Source of the DNA: Chiayiivirga sp.
GTDB lineage: Bacteria; Pseudomonadota; Gammaproteobacteria; Xanthomonadales; Xanthomonadaceae
Assembly (NCBI GenBank): GCA_022647565.1
Contig: JALCLA010000003.1
Location: 186,001 to 250,000, forward strand
Reading direction: 5' to 3'
Length of the DNA stretch: 64,000 nt
This document shows, one piece after another, positions 39,595 through 48,630 of this stretch. The notes under the pieces were generated by a model. It saw only the letters and a program-made list of their open reading frames with translations, was not told the DNA's origin and did no database searches. Within the stretch, counting starts at the first letter, position 1. Every line of letters starts with the position of its first letter. The translations under genes and the position numbers were made by a program.

Positions 39595-40809
39595 TCAGCG
39601 CGCGTTGAACATCCCGAGCGCGCCGCCGTCCACGAAGCCCGGAAACACCTCGCCGCCCGCGGCATTCCCCATGCGCTTCTGCAGCAACTCGCTCAGGACA
39701 CTGCGATAGTCGGTGGTGATGGCCAGATTGCCGTCAAGCAAGTTGGCGTCACTCAGCCCGGGCCACTGGCCATAGACCTTGCCGCCGCGCACGCCACCGC
39801 CGAACGCGAACATCACGCCGCCGATGCCGTGATCGGTGCCGGCTGAACCGTTTTCGTAGGCGCGTCGCCCGAACTCGGTCATGCACACCACATTGACCTG
39901 CGCCATGCGCGCGCCAAGGTCGGCACGAAACGCTGCCAACGCCTGGGAAAACTCGCCGAGCAAGGGCGTGAGTTCGGCATTGAGCTGGTTGTGGTGGTCC
40001 CAGCCGCCGATGTCCACGCAGGCCACTTCCAGGCCGATGCCGGCCTTGATCAGCTGCGCCACTTCACGCAGCTGGTTGCCGAAGGCGGTAGCCGGATAGC
40101 TCGCGCCGTTCTCGACGGCATACTGGGCCGGATCGGCCGAGGCCAGCTCCGCCATGGCGTCGAAGGCTTGCGTGGCTGCCTTGTCCAGCCCGTCGGTTCC
40201 GGTGTGGAGGAACTGCAGGAGATCGGGAGCCAGGCTGGCGCGGCGCGACCGGGTATCGAGGGTCACGTTGGCGATCGCGCTCATGCCGAAGGTCGGAGCG
40301 GGTCCATGCAGGGCAAGCGGGACCGACGTTCCCATGCCCACCGCCTGGAACGTGACGGTCGGCCCGATGATCGAGAGGTGGCGGTTGAGCCAGCCATTGA
40401 AAATGGACTGGTGGGCGAGCACGCCCCGCTCCATCAGTGATTGGGCGCTGAAGTGCGACAGGTCGCCATGCAGCGAGCCGGTGGCATGCACGATCGCCAG
40501 TTCACCGGCATCGAACATCGGCTTCAATGGCGCCGCTGCCGGGTTCAATGCATAGAAGCCGTCCAGATTCAGCGTCGCCCCCTGCCCTGTGCCCGGTTCC
40601 GGCAAGGCGATCGTCGGGCGCAGGCGCTTGTAGTTCGCGTCCGCGTAAGGCACTACAGCGTTGAGGCCGTCCATCGCACCGCGCTGGAACACGCAGACGA
40701 GGACGTCGCGTGAACCCGGCGTAGCGGCGATGCTCAGTCGCGGCGCAAGCGCCGCGACCGCACCGGAGAATCCGGCAAGCTTGCAGAAATCGCGTCTGTG
40801 CAGTCCCAT
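39595..40809 (-). CDS. DUF1501 family protein, Tat-exported
   Basis: 404 residues from ATG 40809. A twin-arginine leader (LHRRDFCKLAGFSGAVAAL) suggests export in folded form. The DUF1501 body belongs to the alkaline-phosphatase/sulfatase-like superfamily: VCVFQRGAMDGLNAVVPY near the N-terminus, IGGWDHHNQ in the middle and TEFGRRAYENGSAGTDHG towards the end. The enzymatic role is unknown. It follows a DUF1800 gene by ten bases; these two families are habitually paired and secreted together. Confidence 0.88.
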   Translation of the reverse strand: MGLHRRDFCKLAGFSGAVAALAPRLSIAATPGSRDVLVCVFQRGAMDGLNAVVPYADANYKRLRPTIALPEPGTGQGATLNLDGFYALNPAAAPLKPMFDAGELAIVHATGSLHGDLSHFSAQSLMERGVLAHQSIFNGWLNRHLSIIGPTVTFQAVGMGTSVPLALHGPAPTFGMSAIANVTLDTRSRRASLAPDLLQFLHTGTDGLDKAATQAFDAMAELASADPAQYAVENGASYPATAFGNQLREVAQLIKAGIGLEVACVDIGGWDHHNQLNAELTPLLGEFSQALAAFRADLGARMAQVNVVCMTEFGRRAYENGSAGTDHGIGGVMFAFGGGVRGGKVYGQWPGLSDANLLDGNLAITTDYRSVLSELLQKRMGNAAGGEVFPGFVDGGALGMFNAR

Positions 40810-40819
40810 GGCGCCGCTC

Positions 40820-42268
40820 CTAGCGATACTGGAAGTAGTCGGAAGCCAGCAGGACGCCGGCAACCGCGGTGGTGGCGTATTCGCGTTCCTGCTTGGTAAA
40901 CGCGGCATCCACCGGTTGCGCACCCGCCGCGTACGCGATCAGCACCTCGCGATCCGATGCGGACAAGGGCCGCCGCAGGAAACGCTCGGTGAGCCGATCG
41001 ACCAGTTCGGCAGGCGTCCTCGCCGATCCGGCGAGCCTCGTTTCGTCGATCTGGATTCGAGGTGCCAGACGCCCTTCGATCAGGTCGAAGCCGAAATTCC
41101 AGCGGTTGAGCAGTGCAGTGCTGTTGAGCCAGTGGTCCTTGCGATCCGGATATCCATCCGGTGGATCCCATCGGAAAGGCAGCTGCCCGGTGGCTTCGAG
41201 CTGGTTGGTCAGGATGCGGACATAGTCGGTGCCGAAGCGCGGCTCGGTGACGCGCAGCATCGAGATCAGCTGCTCGGCCGGGCGCTTGAACTTGGCATCC
41301 GCAGATGCTGCGAATTCGGGTGAGGAGAAAATCATGCGCAGCAAGGACTTGATATCACCGTCGCTGGCAATGAACTCGGCCTTGAGCCGTTCGACCAGGG
41401 CGGCAGGCGGATCGTCCGCGACGAAACGCCGTGCCAGCTTGGTGCTAACAAAGCGTGCCGTGGACGGGTGTGTGGCGAGGTGGTTGAGTACGTCAGTGGC
41501 GTCTTCGATGCCGCGCCCGGCGGCCAGCGAAAGACCCAGCACCGACTTGGCGCCGGTGTCATGGCGCGCGGCAACAAAGGCGAACCCGTCGCTGGCGCGA
41601 GGATTGATGGTCCAGCCGGTGAGGGCGCGCGCGAACTCGCGCACATCGTCTTCGGTGTACCCGCCGTCGGCGCCGAGCGTGTGGAGCTCCAGCAGCTCCC
41701 GCGCGTAGTTTTCCTGCGCCACGCCCACCGTGTTCGCGTAGTTGTCGAGGTACCAGAGCATGGCCGGACTGCGCGCCGAGGCAAACAGCAGGTCGCGAAA
41801 CTTCCCCAGGGCATGGGGCCGCACCGCGACGCGATCCTCGAAGGATTTGAAATAGCGTACCGGTCCATCGAGGTGGAAGACGCTGAAGTGGTTGCTCCAG
41901 AACTCCGTCATCACCTCCTGCAATTGGCGGCGGCTGAATATCTGTCGCCCGAGCGTCGCGACCACCAGATCCGACAGCGGGCGATTCTGCTGGTTGGGGA
42001 TATCGCCGTAGGCCAGCAGCGCCGGGATATCCAACGCCAGGGTCGGCAACTCGCGCGCGAGCGTGGCTTCGAGCACCGAGTCGTCCAGCGATGCGGGCGA
42101 GAGCTGTTCCTCAAGGTAGGCCTGATATCCCAGGGCCTTTGCCCGCGCCCACTCGGCTTCGGTGATGCCGAAGCTGATGCGGCCCAGCAGCAGGGCCAGC
42201 GGTTCCGGGGTCGGCAAGGCCTTGCCCCCACCCAGCCCGACCAGTCGACGCAACCCGTTTGCAGCCAT
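40820..42268 (-). CDS. DUF1800 family protein
   Basis: 482 residues from ATG 42268, which has a GGGGAG site seven bases upstream; earlier in-frame sequence is unrelated. DUF1800 motifs: LLGRISFGITEAEWARAKAL, FWSNHFSVF, YANTVGVAQENYARELLELH followed by LG, and LTGWT. No clear signal peptide is visible, and export may depend on the Tat-carrying DUF1501 partner just downstream. Function is unknown; the pair is widespread in Planctomycetes and Gammaproteobacteria. Confidence 0.87.
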   Translation of the reverse strand: MAANGLRRLVGLGGGKALPTPEPLALLLGRISFGITEAEWARAKALGYQAYLEEQLSPASLDDSVLEATLARELPTLALDIPALLAYGDIPNQQNRPLSDLVVATLGRQIFSRRQLQEVMTEFWSNHFSVFHLDGPVRYFKSFEDRVAVRPHALGKFRDLLFASARSPAMLWYLDNYANTVGVAQENYARELLELHTLGADGGYTEDDVREFARALTGWTINPRASDGFAFVAARHDTGAKSVLGLSLAAGRGIEDATDVLNHLATHPSTARFVSTKLARRFVADDPPAALVERLKAEFIASDGDIKSLLRMIFSSPEFAASADAKFKRPAEQLISMLRVTEPRFGTDYVRILTNQLEATGQLPFRWDPPDGYPDRKDHWLNSTALLNRWNFGFDLIEGRLAPRIQIDETRLAGSARTPAELVDRLTERFLRRPLSASDREVLIAYAAGAQPVDAAFTKQEREYATTAVAGVLLASDYFQYR

Positions 42269-42411
42269 GTTGCACTCCCCTCTACCGTCGATGCGCTTGC
42301 TAACGCCAGACCCCGGGGGGCGGTTGACAACCCTGCCTGTATCCCCGCCCGGCTTCTGCGACATAATGCACCCGCTCATTCCAACCCATGCCCTTGCGGC
42401 GGGAGACTCCG

Positions 42412-42729
42412 ATGAATCGCACGTCCGCATTCCTGCTTGGCTCGCTGCTGCTGGCGGCCACTGCCGTCCACGCCGACACCTTGCTGATCGAACGGGTCGA
42501 ATCCGAGCCGGAATTGCCGGTTCGCGGACTTTCCATGGGCGACATCGAAGCGCGCTACGGCGCGCCGGAGGAACGGCTCGATCCGCGCGGTGGCCAGAAG
42601 AGCCAGTGGCCGGTAATCAACCGCTGGGTCTACCCGAGCTTCGTCGTGTACTTCGAAGACAGCCGCGTGATCGACGTGGTGGCGCGCAAGGCCGCGCCGC
42701 TCGAAACCGGCCCCAAGCCGGTCCAGTAA
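42412..42729 (+). CDS. Small exported protein before aguA
   Basis: 105 residues with a Sec signal peptide (MNRTSAFLLGSLLLAATAVHA, cleavage near 21). The mature part (about 84 aa) contains RGLSMGDIEARYGAPEERLDP and WVYPSFVVYFEDSRVIDVV, a BamE/OmlA-like or SmpA-like pattern (GM...V...YG.P...W.Y...YF.D..V). The likeness is limited to a few positions. GGGAG lies upstream of ATG 42412. It precedes aguA by four bases and may be cotranscribed, although a polyamine role is not evident. Confidence 0.75.
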   Translation: MNRTSAFLLGSLLLAATAVHADTLLIERVESEPELPVRGLSMGDIEARYGAPEERLDPRGGQKSQWPVINRWVYPSFVVYFEDSRVIDVVARKAAPLETGPKPVQ

Positions 42730-42733
42730 GCCG

Positions 42734-43759
42734 ATGAGCCAGTGGCGCTTTCCCGCCGAATGGGAACCCCAGGCGGCGATCCTGCTCGCGTGGCCGCATG
42801 AAGGTACCGACTGGGCCGAACGCCTGGCCGAAGTCGAGGACACCTATGTCGCCCTGGTTGGCGCCATCACCCGCTTCCAGCCAGCGGTCGTCTGCGTCGC
42901 CGATGACGACCTGCAGACCTATGCCGAAGCCCGGCTGCGGTCGGCCCGGGTCGACATGAGCCGCGTGCGCTTCGTGACGGTGCCCTATGACGACACCTGG
43001 CTGCGCGATTCGGGGCCGATCAGCCTGCGGGGACCCGATGCAGTCCTGTTGCTCGATTTCCGCTTCACCGGCTGGGGCGGGAAGTTCGAGGCAAGTCTGG
43101 ATGATCAATTGATCGGCGCCCTGCTCGATCGAAGGCTGTTTCGTCACAATATTCATCAAACTATTGATTTTGCGCTGGAAGGCGGGGCAATTGAAACCGA
43201 TGGCGCCGGCACCTTGTTGACTACGTGGCGCTGCCTGCACGAGCGCCATCCACACTTGAGCCGCGAGGACATCACGGCCCGCCTGCAGGGCTGGCTGCAT
43301 CAGGACCGTCTCCTGTGGCTGGACCACGGCTATCTGGAAGGCGACGATACCGACGCGCATATCGATACCCTGGCCCGGTTCGCCGCACCGGATGCGATCG
43401 TGTTCCAGGCTTGCGACGACGCTTCGGATAGCCACCATGCGGAACTGGCCGCCATGGCAGCTGAACTTGCCACGCTGCGCACCCGGAATGACCGCCCCTA
43501 TCGCCTGTTCCCGCTGCCGTGGGCGCAACCGATAATCGATGAAAATCGCCGTCTGGCAGCAAGTTACGCCAACTTCCTCATCCTGAATGGCGCTGTGTTG
43601 ATGCCGGCCTACGGCGATCCGGCGGATGCCGCGGCCGTAGCGGTACTGGCCGCGGCCTTCCCCGATCGCGAAATCGTCCCGGTGCCGTGCCGTCCCTTGA
43701 TCTGGCAGAACGGCAGCCTGCACTGCGTCACCATGCAATTGCCCGAAGGACTGGTCTGA
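42734..43759 (+). CDS. aguA: Agmatine deiminase
   Basis: Hydrolyses agmatine to N-carbamoylputrescine and ammonia in arginine-to-putrescine synthesis. 341 aa, of the PPAD/guanidino-modifying superfamily. Key segments: EWEPQAAILLAWPHEGTDW, DDTWLRDSGP (substrate Asp), LEGGAIETDGAGTLL (Glu and Gly-rich), and the catalytic Cys in NGSLHCVTMQLP near the end. The stop overlaps the aguB start. A short AT-rich patch at 43139-43175 (HNIHQTIDFA) stands out from the otherwise GC-rich codon usage. Confidence 0.95.
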   Translation: MSQWRFPAEWEPQAAILLAWPHEGTDWAERLAEVEDTYVALVGAITRFQPAVVCVADDDLQTYAEARLRSARVDMSRVRFVTVPYDDTWLRDSGPISLRGPDAVLLLDFRFTGWGGKFEASLDDQLIGALLDRRLFRHNIHQTIDFALEGGAIETDGAGTLLTTWRCLHERHPHLSREDITARLQGWLHQDRLLWLDHGYLEGDDTDAHIDTLARFAAPDAIVFQACDDASDSHHAELAAMAAELATLRTRNDRPYRLFPLPWAQPIIDENRRLAASYANFLILNGAVLMPAYGDPADAAAVAVLAAAFPDREIVPVPCRPLIWQNGSLHCVTMQLPEGLV

Positions 43760-44649
43760 TGGCAACGGAGCGAAGCTTGCGGGTGGCCCTGGTGCAGGAG
43801 TTCGACCAGGGTTCGGTCGACGCCAACCTGGCTCGCATCGAACAGCGCGTGGGCGAGGCCGCGGCGCAAGGGGCAAGGCTGGTGTTGCTCCAGGAACTGC
43901 ACAACGGTGCCTACTTCTGCCAGCACGAGTCCGTGGCCGAGTTCGACCGCGCCGAGCCCATCCCTGGCCCGAGCACCGAACGCCTGGCAGCGCTGGCGAG
44001 GCGTCATGGGGTGGTCCTGGTCAGTTCCCTGTTCGAACGGCGTGCCCCCGGCCTGTACCACAACACCGCCGTGGTGTTCGACGCGGACGGCCGCATCGCG
44101 GGCAAGTACCGCAAGATGCACATTCCGGACGATCCGGGGTTCTACGAGAAGTTCTACTTCACGCCCGGCGACCTCGGCTTCGAGCCCATCGATACGCAGG
44201 TGGGTCGGCTGGGCGTGCTGGTCTGCTGGGACCAGTGGTATCCGGAAGGCGCGCGCCTGATGGCGCTGGCCGGCGCGGAACTGCTGCTCTACCCGACCGC
44301 GATCGGCTGGGACCCAGACGACGCCCAGGACGAAAAGGATCGGCAACGCATGGCCTGGATCCTCAGCCATCGCGGGCATGCCGTGGCCAATGGCCTGCCG
44401 GTCCTGAGCTGCAACCGCATCGGGCACGAACCCTCGCCCCTGGGGGCCAGCGGCATACGTTTCTGGGGCTCCAGCCACGTGCTCGGTCCGCAAGGCGAGG
44501 TCCTGGCCGAAGCCGGCACCGATCAGGCGGAACTGCTGCTCGTCGACGTCGACCTGAGTCGCAGCGAGCAGGTGCGTCGGATCTGGCCGTTCCTGCGCGA
44601 CCGCCGCATCGACGCCTATGCCGACCTGCTCAAGCGCTACCGCGATTGA
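43759..44649 (+). CDS. aguB: N-carbamoylputrescine amidase
   Basis: Hydrolyses N-carbamoylputrescine to putrescine, CO2 and ammonia, the step after AguA. 296 aa from ATG 43759, which overlaps the aguA stop by one base. Nitrilase-superfamily triad: Glu in LLQELHN, Lys in YRKMHIPDDPG, and Cys in VCWDQWYPE. These exact contexts are characteristic of AguB. The pair makes a complete agmatine-to-putrescine route. Confidence 0.95.
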   Translation: MATERSLRVALVQEFDQGSVDANLARIEQRVGEAAAQGARLVLLQELHNGAYFCQHESVAEFDRAEPIPGPSTERLAALARRHGVVLVSSLFERRAPGLYHNTAVVFDADGRIAGKYRKMHIPDDPGFYEKFYFTPGDLGFEPIDTQVGRLGVLVCWDQWYPEGARLMALAGAELLLYPTAIGWDPDDAQDEKDRQRMAWILSHRGHAVANGLPVLSCNRIGHEPSPLGASGIRFWGSSHVLGPQGEVLAEAGTDQAELLLVDVDLSRSEQVRRIWPFLRDRRIDAYADLLKRYRD

Positions 44650-44654
44650 GCCGC

Positions 44655-45869
44655 ATGAACGAAGCCCCTGCACTCCCGGATCCGCTTGCCGGGCAACCCA
44701 TCGTCGAGCTGGAACGCGACGGCACGCATTACACCTTGCTCGGTACCGCGCACGTTTCGCGTGCCAGCGTGGCCGCGGTTGAGGCCCTGATCGCCGAGCG
44801 CACGTTCGATGCCGTCGCGGTGGAGCTGTGCGAGGGCCGCTACCGGTCGATGCAGGATCCGGACGCCCTGGCAAAGCTGGACCTGTTCCGCGTGATCCGC
44901 GAAGGCAAGGTTGGTCTGGTGGCGGCCAACCTCGCCCTGTCTTCCTATCAGCGCCGCCTCGCGGAACAGCTTGGGGTTGAACCCGGCGCCGAGATGCGGG
45001 CCGCCATCGACGCGGCGGAAGCAAGGTCCCTCGCGGTATGGCGCATCGATCGCGACGTCGGCACCACCTTGCGCCGCGCCCACGCTGCCGTCGGTTTCTG
45101 GCAGAAGATGACCCTTTCCAGCGGTCTGATCGCCAGCCTCTTCGTCGACGAGAAAGTGGACGAGGCCGAGATCGAAAAGCTCAAGCAGGGCGACTTGCTG
45201 GAAAGCAGCTTCCATGAGTTCGCCAGTCGCTCCGAACCGCTCTATCACGCCCTGATTGCCGAACGCGACAGTTACATGGCGGCCGCGCTTCGCCTGCAGG
45301 CAGGCTCGAGCGCGCCCATGCGCGTGCTCGCGGTCGTCGGCGCCGGACACCTGGCCGGGCTGGCCGAAAAACTGGGCAAAGACGTCGCAGATCCGACTTC
45401 GCAACGAGTCGAACTCGACCGCGTGCCGCCACCGGGACGTTGGGGCACCTGGATTGGCATCCTCATCACTCTGTTTGTCCTCGGCGGCTTCGCCTATGGC
45501 TTCAGCCAGGGGGCGGAAGTGGGCACCGATCTGGTGCTGCGCTGGGTGCTGGCGACCGGCCTGCTCGGCGCCGCGGGCTGCCTTGCGGCCGGCGGTCACC
45601 CGCTCAGCATCGCGGGTGCCTTCGTGGCCTCGCCACTGACACCACTGCATCCGGCCATGTCCTCGGGCATGGTCAGCGCCCTGATCGAGGCCTGGGTGCG
45701 GCGGCCGACCGTGGCCGATTTTGCCGCCCTGCGCGATGACGTAGGCAGCCCGCGCGGCTGGTGGCGCAATCGCGTGGCCCGGGTCTTGCTCAATTTTTTC
45801 CTCACCAGCCTCGGCACCGCGATCGGAGTCTGGCTGGCTGGCTGGAGCATGATCGACCGGCTGCTCTGA
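44655..45869 (+). CDS. TraB-family membrane protein
   Basis: 404 residues. A TraB/PrgY-GumN-like domain fills the first 240 residues: LLGTAHVSRASVAAV, VAVELCEGRYRSM, a central helical region and AVVGAGHLAGL. This fold has conserved Glu/His/Arg residues suggestive of a metalloprotease. Three to four membrane spans follow (about 265-404), ending near the C-terminus. Enterococcal TraB proteins silence a peptide pheromone; the bacterial chromosomal role is unknown. It follows aguB by five bases, so it may be cotranscribed with the polyamine genes. Confidence 0.83.
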   Translation: MNEAPALPDPLAGQPIVELERDGTHYTLLGTAHVSRASVAAVEALIAERTFDAVAVELCEGRYRSMQDPDALAKLDLFRVIREGKVGLVAANLALSSYQRRLAEQLGVEPGAEMRAAIDAAEARSLAVWRIDRDVGTTLRRAHAAVGFWQKMTLSSGLIASLFVDEKVDEAEIEKLKQGDLLESSFHEFASRSEPLYHALIAERDSYMAAALRLQAGSSAPMRVLAVVGAGHLAGLAEKLGKDVADPTSQRVELDRVPPPGRWGTWIGILITLFVLGGFAYGFSQGAEVGTDLVLRWVLATGLLGAAGCLAAGGHPLSIAGAFVASPLTPLHPAMSSGMVSALIEAWVRRPTVADFAALRDDVGSPRGWWRNRVARVLLNFFLTSLGTAIGVWLAGWSMIDRLL

Positions 45870-45987
45870 CCCCCTGCACTGCTCTCGCCAAGCTCGGAAA
45901 CCCCCTGCAAACGATTGTCGCGCCGGGGGAAAGCGAGACCTGCGTCTTGGCGCAATGGCGGGCACGGAGTAGGCTCAAGGGTTGGGG

Positions 45988-48600
45988 ATGCTGGGGGCAG
46001 CGGTGAAAACGATACTGCTGGCGGAAACCTCGCCGACAAGACGACGCGCCTTGGCGGCACTGTTCGAGCAGCGCGGCTACGGGGTGATCGCGCCTCCCAG
46101 CCGCGGCGAGGCCATCGTGTTCCTGCGTGCTGCGCGCGGTCGCGCACTGACGCTCGACGCGATCGTGGTCGGCTGGCCCGAACACAACGATACCCTCACC
46201 GAAGACCTGTTCGGCCTCCTGCATGGCGAGGCCTTCGAGCACCTGCCGGTGTTGCTGCTGGCCGATGTCGGGAACGATGCCGCGGTGAACTGGCGCATGA
46301 CGCGCCCGCGCACCTCGCTCCTGCTCTGGTCCGACTACTCCGAAAGCGCGGATGCGCTGGAGCAGATGCTGCGACCGCAGGAGCAAGTGCGGGCGCCGGA
46401 AGTCGCGGGAGGCTCGCTGCGCATCCTGATGGTGGACGATTCGGCCACGGTGCGCGCCGCGTTCACCCGCTTGATGCACAAGCACAACTACCAGGTCGAG
46501 ACCGCCGTCAGCGTGGCGCAGGGCTTGAAAAAGGCGCTGTCGGCCCCGTTCGACATCGCCATCGTCGATTACTTCATGCCCGAGGCCAACGGTACCGAAC
46601 TGATTTCGGCGCTCAAGCGCGACCCGCAGACCCAGCACATCCTCGCGGCGATGATCACCGGAACCTACTCCGACGTCGTCATCACCGAATCGCTTGCCTG
46701 CGGCGCGGTCGAGTGCCTGTTCAAGAGCGAGGCCAAGGAGCTGTTCCTGGCCCGCCTGGCCTCGCTCGCACGCACGGTGCGCGATCGCCAGGCGATCGAT
46801 TCCGAACGCCGCCGCCTGGAAGGCATCCTATCGTCGGTCGGCGACGGGGTGTATGGCGTGGATGGCGAAGGCACGATCCAGTTCATCAATCCCGCCGCGG
46901 TCGATCTGCTCGGATACGCCGATGCCGAGGAATTGATCGGGCGCAACGCCGCGGACGTGGTGCATCCAGCGCAGGACGACGGCACGCCGCAATCGCGCAC
47001 CACCTCCTTCCTCAGCCAGTGCTATACCAACGGCAGCCAGATCCCGAGCTGGCAAACAACTTTCTGGACCGCGACGCGCCACGCCCTGCCGGTGGAGTGC
47101 ACGGTGTATCCGCTGCGCATCGATGGCGAACGCACCGGTTCCGTGGTGGCATTCCGCGATGTCTCGGCCCAGCGCCAGCTGGAAGAACAGTTGCGCTGGC
47201 AGGCCGAGCATGACGGGCTCACCAAGCTGCACAACCGCGCCTGGTTCGAGGCCCAGCTCGACCAGGAAATCGCACGGCTGCGCCGCGGCAACGCTGCCTC
47301 GTTGCTGTTGTTCGTCGACCTGGACCGCTTCAAGTACATCAACGACACCGCCGGCCACAACGCCGGCGACCACTTGCTGGTGGAAGTCAGCCGCCGGCTG
47401 AAGTCGCGTCTGCGCGGCTCCGATCACCTGGCCCGCATGGGTGGTGACGAGTACGCCATCATCCTGCGCAATGTCCAGTCCGACGATGTGGAAGCGCTCG
47501 CGGATGGCTTCCGCAAGGCACTCACCGCCGCGCCCTTCAGCTACGGTGGCAAGAGCTACCGCATCACCATCTCGATCGGTGCCACGCGTCTCGACCGGTA
47601 CACGCTGTCGCCCGGCGAAGCGATGGCGCAGGCCGACATCGCTTGCCACCTGTCCAAGAGCGGCGGGCGCAACCAGGTCCACATCTACAAGGAAAGCGAC
47701 GGCAAGCGCGAGTCGATGGAAGCCGACCTCGGCTGGTCCGCGCGACTGGAGGAAGCGTTGCGTGGTGACCGCTTCGAGCTTTGCTACCAGCCCATCATTC
47801 CCTTGCGCGGGATCGAACGCGACCCGCTGGCCGACGACGGCGAAGCCATCTGGCAGCGCCAGATCGACCGCAATCCGGATGAGCCGGCGCTGTTCGAAGT
47901 GCTGTTGCGCCTGCGCGGCACCCAGGGTGACCTGATCTCTCCCAACGTCTTCCTGCCCACGGCAGAGCGATTCGGCATGATGGCCGACATCGATCGCTGG
48001 GTGATCGAACACGCGTTGCGCGCCCTGCGCGATGCGCGCGAAAGCCCGCGCCCGGTGCAACTCACGCTCAACCTGTCGGCGCAAAGCCTGGCCAGCGAAA
48101 ACCTGGTGGAGTTCATCACCGACCGCGTGGTGAAGTACGACATCGACCCGGCCATGTTGATCTTCGAGATCACAGAATCGCGCGCGATCGAGGACATCGT
48201 CGGCGTGCAGGCGCTGTTGCACAAGCTGCGCGAGCTGGGATGTAAGATCGCGGTGGACGATTTCGGCACCGGATTTTCAACCTTCGCCTACCTGCGCCAG
48301 CTCGAGGCCGACTACCTCAAGATCGACGGCTCGATCATCCAGGGCCTGCCGGATGACGCGCTCGACCGTACGGTCGTGGCTGCACTTACCTCGATCGCCG
48401 AGATTGCGGGCAAGCGCACCATCGCCGAATGGGTGGAAGACCCGAAGATGCTGGTGGCCCTGTACGAGTGCGGCGTCGACTATGCGCAAGGCTATGCCGT
48501 CAGCCATCCACGCCTGCAGTTGTTGCCCAAGTCGCTGCGCCCCAGGGCCGACGACACGGATGCCGAGACCGGCCTGCAGCGCAACGGCACCGAGGGCTGA
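45988..48600 (+). CDS. REC-PAS-GGDEF-EAL cyclic-di-GMP protein
   Basis: 870 residues from ATG 45988 (TTG 45982 and GTG 46003 are alternatives; GTG 46003 has a better ribosome site). Order: a receiver-like domain with no clear phosphoacceptor (about 8-125), a true receiver (about 147-265, DD pocket, Asp in VDYFMP), PAS (about 280-395), GGDEF (about 405-570, active site GGDEY) and EAL (about 590-850). The EAL motif is EVLLRL, but NLSAQS, EITES, DDFGTG, KIDGS and AEWVED are kept, so phosphodiesterase activity is plausible. This resembles FimX-like and other dual-domain proteins. Confidence 0.88.
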   Translation: MLGAAVKTILLAETSPTRRRALAALFEQRGYGVIAPPSRGEAIVFLRAARGRALTLDAIVVGWPEHNDTLTEDLFGLLHGEAFEHLPVLLLADVGNDAAVNWRMTRPRTSLLLWSDYSESADALEQMLRPQEQVRAPEVAGGSLRILMVDDSATVRAAFTRLMHKHNYQVETAVSVAQGLKKALSAPFDIAIVDYFMPEANGTELISALKRDPQTQHILAAMITGTYSDVVITESLACGAVECLFKSEAKELFLARLASLARTVRDRQAIDSERRRLEGILSSVGDGVYGVDGEGTIQFINPAAVDLLGYADAEELIGRNAADVVHPAQDDGTPQSRTTSFLSQCYTNGSQIPSWQTTFWTATRHALPVECTVYPLRIDGERTGSVVAFRDVSAQRQLEEQLRWQAEHDGLTKLHNRAWFEAQLDQEIARLRRGNAASLLLFVDLDRFKYINDTAGHNAGDHLLVEVSRRLKSRLRGSDHLARMGGDEYAIILRNVQSDDVEALADGFRKALTAAPFSYGGKSYRITISIGATRLDRYTLSPGEAMAQADIACHLSKSGGRNQVHIYKESDGKRESMEADLGWSARLEEALRGDRFELCYQPIIPLRGIERDPLADDGEAIWQRQIDRNPDEPALFEVLLRLRGTQGDLISPNVFLPTAERFGMMADIDRWVIEHALRALRDARESPRPVQLTLNLSAQSLASENLVEFITDRVVKYDIDPAMLIFEITESRAIEDIVGVQALLHKLRELGCKIAVDDFGTGFSTFAYLRQLEADYLKIDGSIIQGLPDDALDRTVVAALTSIAEIAGKRTIAEWVEDPKMLVALYECGVDYAQGYAVSHPRLQLLPKSLRPRADDTDAETGLQRNGTEG

Positions 48601-48630
48601 CGCGCATCGGCCGGGGTCGAAGCCGGTAGA

